Assembly: GCF_000315625.1 (NCBI RefSeq)
Contig: NW_005434621.1
Location: 270,746 to 309,345, forward strand
Reading direction: 5' to 3'
DNA: 38,600 nt
DNA from: Guillardia theta CCMP2712
Taxonomy: Eukaryota > Cryptophyceae > Pyrenomonadales > Geminigeraceae
Each line of letters begins with the position of its first letter. The stretch's first letter is position 1. The notes below the pieces were generated by a model, which worked only from the letters and a program-made list of their open reading frames with translations, was not told the origin of the DNA and did no database searches. The translations under genes were made by a program, and so were the position numbers. Below are positions 1 to 10,300 of this stretch, piece by piece.

Positions 1-1197
1 GATCTTGCGGGGAATGAGATAGGAGAGCAGGGGGTAGTGGCGCTTGCAGCAAGTCTGCCAAGCCTGAGGAAGCTGAGTCATCTGAATCTGAGCTACTCTT
101 TACTCCGTCCGTCCGGGTTTGCCGTCCTGTCCGAAGCTCTTCTTAAGGTGGACAGCATGAGGGAGATCGATCTAGCGCAGAATCGCATTGGCCAGCACGG
201 CCTTGCTTTCCTCTCCTTATCCTCCTCCTTCGCCTCCTCCTCATCCTCCCTCTCCCTCACGCAGCTGCGCACCCTCTCACTGCGAGCAAACAGCTTTGGC
301 GTCTCTGGCATCGACAACTTGGCATTCTTGATGTCGGAAGGGAACAAATTGGAATCTCTGGACTTCTCCTGCAATCACCTGAAGGTGGACATGAGCTTGC
401 AAAGGTTCTCCTTCTGTATCGCCCAGTGTAGTCAGCTCATCGAATTGGACGTGAGCGGCTGTGAGATGAGAGGAGGAGAGGGCTTCCAGCAGTTTGCTCT
501 ATCCCTGTCATCGTTCAAACTCCTCCGGTGCCTTGCCATTGGCTCCAACAACCTCGGGGATGCTGGCGTCATCACCATCTGTCGATCGCTGTCGCGTTCC
601 TCAACTTTGACGTCCCTGTCGACCCCGGCGAACAACGTCGGGGTGAAGGGAGCAGAGGACATCGCATACTCGCTCTCCTCCTGTCCTCAACTTCACCTGC
701 TCGACCTCTCTCACAATCGTGTGGGACTTGAAGGATGTACAGCCATCGCAGACCACCTGCTCTCCTCCTCTCTCTCTCACCTTCTCCTAGCGAACAACAT
801 GCTCGGCAAGTCTGGTGCCCTCCCCTTGTTCGGCTCGTCTTCGCACCGGCTGGGCTGCCTCAACTTGAAGGGGAACATGCTGGGACAGGAAGGGGTCACG
901 TCGCTGGCGTCTGCTCTCATCCACTGCCAGCAGCTGACGGAGCTCAACTTGTCGCAGAACACTATCAACGATGAAGGAGCGAGGGCCATCGCCACTGCGA
1001 TGACAAACTGCACAGCCTTGCAGCTGCTGGACTTGACGGTGAACATGATAGGGATGGAGGGAGCTAAGGCCATGCTGAGCAAGATCGCTGATTGCGTCAG
1101 TCTATCTCTTATCGATCTCCGACTCAACTACATAGGAACAGTTGGAACGCGGAGAGTTCGGGCGAAGAAGAACTTCTGTGATATTTTACTGCATTGA
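1..1197 (+). CDS. Leucine-rich-repeat protein (ribonuclease-inhibitor type), 5' end cut off
   Basis: The frame is open from base 1 and stops with TGA at 1195-1197, so at least 398 residues of the C-terminal part are present. It is made almost entirely of 28-29-residue repeats of the pattern LxxLxLxxNxLGxxGxxxLAxxL; examples are LDLSHNRVGLEGCTAIADHL and LNLSQNTINDEGARAIATAM. This is the RI-like (NLRC/Ran-GAP) subclass of LRR, a curved solenoid used for protein binding. No intron is needed in the visible part. A Ser-rich insert (about residues 60-80) interrupts one repeat. The last repeat is followed by a short basic tail. Anything N-terminal, such as a NACHT or kinase domain, lies outside the window, so no specific function can be given. 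It converges with the giant minus-strand gene, whose stop is 160 bp downstream. Confidence 0.85.
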   Translation, partial: DLAGNEIGEQGVVALAASLPSLRKLSHLNLSYSLLRPSGFAVLSEALLKVDSMREIDLAQNRIGQHGLAFLSLSSSFASSSSSLSLTQLRTLSLRANSFGVSGIDNLAFLMSEGNKLESLDFSCNHLKVDMSLQRFSFCIAQCSQLIELDVSGCEMRGGEGFQQFALSLSSFKLLRCLAIGSNNLGDAGVITICRSLSRSSTLTSLSTPANNVGVKGAEDIAYSLSSCPQLHLLDLSHNRVGLEGCTAIADHLLSSSLSHLLLANNMLGKSGALPLFGSSSHRLGCLNLKGNMLGQEGVTSLASALIHCQQLTELNLSQNTINDEGARAIATAMTNCTALQLLDLTVNMIGMEGAKAMLSKIADCVSLSLIDLRLNYIGTVGTRRVRAKKNFCDILLH

Positions 1198-1357
1198 ACG
1201 ACAAACCAGAGAAGTTAACAGGAGGAGGAGGACATGAAGACGATGATGATGAAGAAGACAATGTTGATTGTCATGAAGACAGCAAGTCAGACATCAATGA
1301 TGTCTATGGTCTCCTGCTGCCATATGCTTGACAGATCTCCCAGCTTGGAACAATTTC

Positions 1358-4300
1358 TCATGACTTTATCTTTGCTATCACTTCAGCCCTTCTGTACAGC
1401 TCACGAACTTCTGCGATGCAAGAGGCCCTCGACGACTTTCCTTTGACGTCAGGCAGAGCCATCTCGGCTTTCGCTTCTCTTGTCTCCAACACTCTCACTG
1501 TCGCATTGTCTTCTTTCTGATCAGCGAGGAGGAGCAAATCTGTAAAGTTTGCTCCTGCTGACAGCATGAAGGATTTCAATCCCTGCGCTACTCGGAACTC
1601 GAGCATGAGCTTCTTGTGACCGCCGTCCGCTACTCTCTCGATTCGGAAGGGAAGGTACGAGGTAAAATTCGCAAAATTTCCCGTCCACAGCAGAAGTGGA
1701 GGATGTGCCATTTCTTGCTCCTCTTTCTCTCGTTCTTCCTCTGCCAAGTTCTGCAGACATGTTAGGATATGTTGCAATGATCTCTTAACAGCTCACAGTA
1801 ATGAGCTCGATGTTTAGAATGAAGACATTCTTTGTTTCTCCAACAAACTTGCTGTGCTTGCTCTTGACCTTGCTCCTTTTCAACTTTGCCGCAACGACTT
1901 CAAGGTATGCTCCACGCTTCCCCCTGCTCAACATTTAAGATCTCACAACATGCTCAGTTCTCGCTACGCACAGGCTTCGTTGGTCCGGCAGCTTTTCGAG
2001 CCACGTGCTGTCAGCTTGAGGAGCAGCCAGTCCTTTGATGATCGACTCGCCCTCTCCTCGAAACATCTTGTTGATGCTGTCAAGTACCTTTCCCGCGAGC
2101 CTCAGCGACAGAGGGAACCATCTCAAGTTGAACCTTCATGTCGTCGAAGACTCCTGCGTTGATCGATTGCAAGACTGTTGGAAATGAGAAAAGTTTGCCA
2201 CTCATTCTCGTCAACACGTAGATGTGATATCTAGCATTCTGTTTCGAAGACTGTTGTCACAAGAACAATCTCGGAGCAACAAGCTTCACCTTGGACATCG
2301 CTTGCATGGCCTTGCAGAATCTAAGGGCAGCCGAACAATCTTGCAGGAAGCTGAGCATGTAGGAGGACACAGTGGAGTTCTGTAAGAGCAGCGATCATAC
2401 ACGAGTCTCTTCTCTTCGACATCTGAATCACCTCAGCCTGTTCCTTTCTCTCTCTCAGTCCCTCTATCAAACCCTCTAGCTCGCTCAGCCCCCCTACCTC
2501 CACCCTGTCGAAAGGAACCTGCCGCCTCCTGTCAAGTGTCTCTCCAGGAGCTGCCTGTACTACCTCAAGACGTCTCTCCCAGTCTTCGCAGGTTGCTACG
2601 ATGTTGGACAACTCGAGCAAGTGCTTGGAAATCTCTCGCAGCTTCTCCGATATCGCTGCTCCCATCTTACCTCGTGTCAATCGAACATGACGTCTCTACC
2701 TGGGTCCATCGCGTTGAGAGAGAAGAAGCTATGGATCTCTTGGATCTCCTCGCTCTTCGCCTTTATGTCTATCAACTCCTCCTTGTAGTTCTTCAGCTTC
2801 GTCTTCATCAGCTGGACTCCTCCTGCGGTCACTTTAGCCTCCGCATCTCCTCTCGCCTCCCGTCACCTTCGTCCAGCGACAGCTTACTGATGGCAATCTC
2901 AAAGGGAATCAGCCTGGCACACGTGTCAAGCTACTTCCCAGCTCACGCCCACCCACATGTTCATCATCTCGCTGTCCGAGTCCAGCTGAACGGATTGAGC
3001 GCTCACTGCCTCCCTGGCTCGTGTCGCCATGTCCACTATGACCTCTCGCAGCGACCGCACCTGCTGCTGCCGTTGCAACAGCTGCTGGAAGCTCAAGTCA
3101 TCCGAGGACGCGTCTGCAAAGCAGTTGAGGGTGAAGTCAATCTCCGAGAGAGCGTCGTCGATGAGGACGGTGGAGGAGGCTCGCATGAGCTTGAGCAGGT
3201 TCGGCGTCCTCTCCTTGAGCGTCAGCTCTCTCACTTGCGTCTCCATTGTGTCTGTCAGCCAGTCCAGCTTGAGCGTCAGGGCCGTCGACAACTTCGAGCT
3301 GCTGCTTGTGTTGAGGAGGAAGTCAACGTCCACAGACTGCAAGTCGCGGTTGTCCGCCTCCAACAAGTAGAACTCTTGACCGAAGCAGAAGGTCGAGATG
3401 ATGTGTTGAGCTTGAGGCAAGATGAGCACCTCTTGCCAGTCCCCTGAGCTTGCATTCAGCACAAACACATCTCTCAGAGCATTCTCCTGCACGTCCATCC
3501 CCCCGCACACGAAGATGTAGTTGTCATGACGGCAGAGTATGAAGGCAGTGCGCTGGCAAGGAGCCTTTCCCCTCGTCTGCAGCTTCTGAAACTTCACGTC
3601 CACCTTGTTGGTGCGCAGAGACATATCTGAGTCCGACTTGTGCAGCGGCTTCAGCCCAGCAAGACAGACGTCAAGGTCGTCGCAGCCTCCGAAGATCACA
3701 AACTTGTCTTGCTGCAACGTGACACTCTGCCGCATCGTCCACGTGTTGGCGTACGGCACGAAGTTCAAGAGCGCAAAGACCAGCAGGTTTTCTTTCTGCA
3801 CGTCCTTGTGGATGCTCGCGAGCAGAACTGGCTCAGCAAAGTTCTCGTACCTGGGCCTGACGACATACTCTGAACCCGATCGGGACGGGAGGCGTGTAGG
3901 GTTTGAGGGTTCGTACGCTTCATACCAGCCTGCCAGCACGTTGTCTTTCATCTCCCCCAGCTCCTTGTCCAGCTCGGCTGGCGGCTGCCACTTCTGCTTG
4001 CAGGACCTGGAGCTCCACCCCCAGCCATCGGGTGTCGGGCGGACATGCTGAGGGATGTTGGACTCACCGAGGAAGGTCTTGTTGCTCAAGATGAGGAAGC
4101 TCTCGTCCTGCTTCCCGACCTTGGTCTCTCCTTTGAGCTCGAGGACGAACACGACGTTGGCAGAGTCGTCGCGCTTCCGGAGAAAGGAGCTCATCACGCA
4201 GACGGCGTGCTTGTCTGAGAGCGGCAGGACCTGCTCCACGTCTGAAAGTTCAAAGTAATCCCCTAGAATCTCTGCGGTCAAGAATCCTGTCGTTGCGATC

Positions 4301-7300
4301 CTCGACTCTGTTGTCACCATGGCTTGCTGCCTGGTCTTGTTGACCAGGAGGAGGTACTGACCGATGTTAGCGAATGTCAAGTTCTCGCTCTCCTTCAACG
4401 AGCTCTTCAACCCTCCGGCACTTGTCTTGACCGCGCTGTTCTTGGAATAGTACGTCACCATGGGAGAAGAAGAGATTTCAGTCGGTTCCGAGGCCTCGAC
4501 GAGCGAGATGGAGATGGTATGCTTGCCGATCTCGAGAGGGATCAGGGTGATCTCATACGTCCCATCCTTCTTGTCCTCGCAGGTGCTCACAACATCAGCA
4601 GAGGGTCCACTGATCGTCACCTTCCACGAGTCTCCGCCAGTTCGTCTCTTCTTCCCCTCCTCGTCACATGCCTGCACCACAATCTTGTTGGGCACTCCCA
4701 CGTACCCGCCGTGCAGCCCTGGCCCGAAAGCAAAACATCTCCCAGCACAAGTGTTCTGCTCATGGCTGGACCGCACCAGCTCTCGATATTCCTGCAGACG
4801 GGCAGCGACTTCTTCCTTGTCCTCGCACCTTCCTTCCTCCCAGCACCGGCAGGCAGCCATGATTCCCAGCTCCTCCTCCAGCCCGAGCACGTTCTTGGCC
4901 TCGAAGCACGAACGAGCATTGGACAAGGCGCGGTGGAACAGCTGAGAGTCTCTTGCGCGTGCTAGAGCCAGAAGCTCTTCGCTCACGTTCCCGACCCAGT
5001 CCCACAAGTCCTGACACAGCTTGTCCAAGGCAACATGCTCCAATCTCCACCTATTTGCTGTCCTGAACGAGGTCAGAAGCTGTTGTACACCAGTCAGACG
5101 CGAGTCATCATAAAATAAGATTACCGAGGACTTGTGCATTTCTATCTCTCGCTCGATTGCTGTCAAGGAAAATTCTTTGTCGACATGTTTCTTATACTCT
5201 TCAAAGGCGTTGAGAGTCCTGATCCAACATTTCTCCATCATCTCCTCGCGCAAATCTGTCAGGAACTTGGTGTTGGAGAAAGTATCGATCAGTCTGCTCC
5301 TGTTGGAATCCGCAGAGCCAGAGCTCAACGTCTCGATGGTGGAGAAGAGTGTTAGCTGAACTTGTATGTCTTCTCGCTCCAGTTGGGCCAAGACGTCGTT
5401 CAACTGCAGAAGAGTATCACAAAGTTTGCTCATCAACCTGATAACCTTCAGTACCTCACAAAACTTGCGCCATACTCTGTCGTCAGACAGCGAAGAGACG
5501 TCGTCAGAGATGTTGACTAGAGCTTCATAACAATCAATCAGAGCTGAGAAGGTGACATCTTCCCTTGTCCACTTCATCGATCTTTCCTCCAAGACAGGCT
5601 GCTGAGGTTTGTACTTGTTGTGATATTCATCAAAGACTGCTGATCTAGTGATGAATTTGTCGCTGTCCTCCTCTAGCAAGGCCAGTCTCATTGGGTAGAG
5701 CACTTGGAGATGAAACATGATCTTGTAGTGCGACAGTGCTGACACGTTCGAACTCCCGCCATGCCATCTCCTCTCCTCGCTCAGAGAGGCTGCGATGCGC
5801 TTGTAGTACCTCTCAACGTCCTTGTGCTGGGCAAACTTGGACAGCAGGCTGATGTCGTACATGCTCGCATGGTCGAGGCTGATCAGACCGTTGAGGCAGA
5901 AGGAGCTCCTGAGCAGCGGGGCCAGGAGAGTCACAAGGGAGAGGAGGCGAGAGTGAGTGACTTGGAGCTCGAGCAAGGGAGGGAGCTCGAGCCGGGTCAG
6001 GTGAGTGAGCGAGTGAAGGCTGAGGGTTTGCCTGTTGCAAGTTAGTCAGGGCGAGTCAACAAGGAAGTGGGAGCTCACGGAGAGCATGCGACGAGGACGC
6101 GGAAGACAGCTGCTATCACGACAGGATGCGTCTCAACGGTATGAGCGAGCAAGGGGATCATGTGCTTGACCCACAGCCCCTGCAGCTTCCGGGTCGGCGG
6201 CATGTCTGAGATCTTCTTGCCGCATTGCAGGGACAGCAGCGCGTGCGCGAGGTAGAAGCGAAGGTGGGAGGGATTGCCTGCCTTCTCCATCTTGCAAGCC
6301 CACTCTTGTATCCCCTTCCTGTCCTCGCTCAAGTCCTCGGGCACGTGCAGGTCTATGAAAGCAGCGACTTCAGGGGCGGAGAGCGAGGGGACCGGGAAGA
6401 CTTTGCTGGCTCCTTGAGGAGATTCAGGATCAGCTTCCTTCTCTCGGACACCCAAGAGGACGGTCAGCCTCGTCGGCAGCTGCTCCTGCTGGATCACTTG
6501 CTTGGCCTGGTTGACAACCTGGAAGAGTTTGACTCGAAACGAATCTCTCTCGACGTCTGCTACCACAGAAATGTTTGTTCCTCTCCTGAGAGCGCTGAGA
6601 ATTGCTGCTAGAAGTTCAGATATGATCGTTGCTGAACAAAATGAGCTGGGCTGAGTCCGCAACGACTTCATCTCAAGTTGCAGCAGCATGAGATAGAACA
6701 GGAAAGAGTCCTCGTAGTCAAGCTGATGTACGTAAACAACAGACAAGTCTTGGCTCCGAAGCCCCTTGTCTGACATGAGATGATTGGCCAGGTGTGAGAG
6801 GATGGTAGTGATGCCGCAGCCTCGCATGCCTTTGATGACGATCAACGATTTCTCCTTACACTCCATAGAGTTGATGTACTTCAAGATGTCATGAACAACT
6901 TTGTATCTCGGCTGGTCCATCAGCTCTAGAGCCTTCCTTGAGGTCGACAGCATGTAACGATTCTCAACTTCCATCTCAGCAAGTGCACAATGCGGCACAT
7001 AACACTTGCCCATGACAGGTTCGCACAACTCAACAAAATCCTTGAAGCGTTGAGCAAGCTCAGTCATGCTGTTCTCAATCTTCAGAGTGATCGGCTCTTG
7101 CTCCTCCTGCTGTTTTATTGCCATCTCCTGCTGCTGTAACTTCGCAGATTCCAACTTTTCGCTGATCATGTCACACAGCTCCTTGTAGTCTGGCTCGACC
7201 TGCAGCAGCAGCTGAAGGTCTTCGACGTTCCTTGACTCTTGTTCTATGAACTCGGAGAGGCTCTCGAGCAGCTGGGGGTTTTGCTGGGCTCTTCCAATGG

Positions 7301-10300
7301 TCCCTCGCTGGGAGCGTCTGTACAGCACGTGGCGAGCTCTAGAGCTCTCAGCTTGCGAGGGTTCCAAGTGAGAGGAGAAGATCTTCTCTTCATTGCCTTC
7401 AAGCGTCTCTTCGCTTCTCACTGCCAGCACATGACCTTCGAGTCCTCCCAGCATCATCGTCAGATCCTTGAAGCTCTCGCGCAACGTCGTTTCTTCACTT
7501 CCAATTTCAAAAGCGCACAAGTCTGCTTTAGACATGAAACAACACACCTGATCCAAGTCAGACAAACAACACCTCGACTCTGATCTTACCTTTTTTCTGC
7601 TCGACAACTCCTCGACACATCGACAAGATTCTTCTTGCATCACGTCTTGAGGAAGCGGCAGATGTTTTTGACTTGAAGCTGATCCTATCGAGTTGCAAAG
7701 ATCGCGAGTGTCCATGTTGAAGGAAACGTTTCTCTGTGAGCAGACAACTTGCAGACACGGGTCGAGGTATCTCTCGTGAAAGATTCGCTCTTCTTGGAAC
7801 TCCTCACCCATGAAAGAAACGGAGTAGGAGAAATGATTGGGATGGTTGATACAAACAGGTTGGGGCACGTGGGAGTGATGAGGCAGAGCAGTAACAGCAT
7901 GTTTGAGCACTAGAGTGTTGAGCAATGAGACTGAGTTACCTCCTATCACTCGTCGAACGTGTTGTGCTCTCAGGAAGACTCGTCTTTGCTGCTTCTCCGG
8001 CAAGAACTCCAACAGGACGCGGTTCCAAGTGGAAGAGATCGATTGAATCACGAAATGACGTGGATGCAGGTTGAAGAGGCTGAAGAGGTCGAAGCACAGG
8101 CTTCTGCACAAGGACTCCTTCGATCCGAACTTCCGCTTGTCTCTATCACAGAGAGCAAAGTCCAGGTACAGGAACACACTCCTAGCTCTTGCCTGCACCT
8201 CGACTACTCTCAGGGGCTCTAGAGCTCGTTGAAATCTTCCTCCTCGCTCCTTCAACGCGTTCAGGGTCGCAGGCTGCAGGCTGCACATCGAGAGTCTCGT
8301 GTCGGAACAGCTGAACCAGAGGTAGACCCTGCCGTGGTGCTGCAGCCCTCGCAGCAGCTCCCAGCTGACCCCGTCGCAGCTCCTGTCAAGCGCCGCTCTC
8401 ACCGTTGCGACCATGCCCTCCCCCAGCTGCTGACCCTCTTGCGCCTCGAGCATGAGGAGGAGACATGTCACAGTTTCCCTCTTGTCCTCTCCCAGGAAGT
8501 CTGCGGCAGCCACCAGATACTGATCCGCTCCCCCTCCCATCCGAACCTCCAGGGCTGCCAGGTGTGACCCTTCCCTGCTGGACCCTTGCTGGGGTGAGCT
8601 CAGCTGTTGCTGCAGCAGCGCCTCAAGTTCAGGGTCCATCTCGAGCAGAGGACGGAAGCCGAGCCTCGACAACCAGCGGAACCTAGCATGCATCCTCAGC
8701 GCCAGGAGCTGATGCGAGCCAGACGATCGCTGAACGTCTCGTCTCATCCTTGAGATCACGTTCTTGACATGTTCGACTCCTGCATTCTTGCTCTCTATGG
8801 CTAACCTGCAGAATGCTTCGAGGTCATCAGCGTCTCCTTCCAAGAAAGAGACAAGCAGAGCACAGGCTTGCGACAACTCAGATCGAAACTGAGCGCTCAC
8901 TCCGTCATGAGCTTGAGCAGCAGCAAGGCAGGACTGCAGGAGGAGCAGAGCTCTGCTTGCCCCCACCTGCCTCATCAGCTGCGCGAGGAAGATGAGGTTG
9001 CAGGTGCACATCTGAAGCTCAGACCACAGCCGGCACTCTAGCAAGACGTCAACAACCTGCGAGATTCTCGTCCTGCTCAGATACTCGAAAGTCCCCAGGC
9101 CCTCGGGGTCGGAGTCAGCCAGCAGCCCTGTGATCATCTTGCTTCCCTCAAGCGTCCTCACGTGCTCCTGCAGGCTCGCCTGACCTTTCTTCAGCGCCAA
9201 GATGATCTGAATGGCGTCTAAGTTCCTCAGGTTCCACGCCAGCTGCAGGGCATCCCACCCGTGGAAGTCTTGGATCGCGTAGTCCAGGTCCGTCTCCTCC
9301 AGCAACTTGCGGATCACGGGGAAGTTTCGCTCCCCGATCGCGTAATGGAGGCTGGTCCATCGGAAGGAGGGGAAGCAGACAGTGAGGTTGACCTTGGAGC
9401 TCTTGATCAAGTAGTCGATGCTGTTTCTGTGCAGAATCGCCTCCGCCATGGCTGTCCGACCCTCTGCGTTCAGCAACTGAGGGGCGATGCTCGCGTGCGC
9501 TAGCAGCAGCTCCATGGCATGGTCATGTCCCCTCTTGGCCGCGAGATGCAGCGCCGTGTCAAGCGTGTCAGCCGTCTGTATGTTGGGGTTCAACTTCCAG
9601 TACTTGCTGAGAAGCAGCTCAAGGCTCTCGTGGTGCTTGCTCGATCTTTGAGACACGTGCGCATCGCCCTTGCCCTGCTCAAGGAGTATCGCCGTGTGCA
9701 GAGCTGTCAACCCGCGGTCATTGAGCTTGTTCGGATTCAACTTGGGTACAGTGCTGACGAATCTGAGGCTGCTGATGGCGGTAGATGACATCATATGATG
9801 CAAGATGGTGTTCTGATCTGAGTCTAGCATGTTCACATCAGCTTTTCTCTTGACCAGGTACTCGACGCCCTCCACGTTGTCTGACGCTGCTGCCACGAAC
9901 AAGAACGGGATGTTCTCATCACTGACATCGTTCGGGCTCACATTCAGACTCTCAATAATCTCTTCCATGACCTGAAGATTTCCTACTCGCAGCGAAAGAT
10001 CAAATTCCACGTTCCTCATCGCCAGGATTTTAATTTGGCCCGACTCATTTTGAGCCTCCGTGAGAAGTTTTCGAGCTCTTGTCAGATGTTCCTGCACATC
10101 TCGTGCGAGCTTGTAGCTCTCTTGTACTTGTACATCATCCCCTGTGAAGCAAGCCTGCCTCAAGTTCATCGCCTTCAGCTTGTCAACCGCGATACTCTGC
10201 TGGACTGTCCCGTCGAGCTCCTTGTGGAGGAACTCGATCTCGGACTTCAACTCTCTCGCGAGCCTCCTCTGCGCCTCCACCAGCTGCTCCTCCTCGTCGT

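Noticed and set aside
2380-2402. A 23-nt intron near the 3' end of the giant gene
   Set aside because: Using the donor at 2431 gives a 52-nt intron (2380-2431) with correct phase and normal size.
2536-3447. Plus-strand frame of 303 residues
   Set aside because: It overlaps the well-supported minus-strand exons and has no recognisable domain; it is a shadow frame with biased composition.
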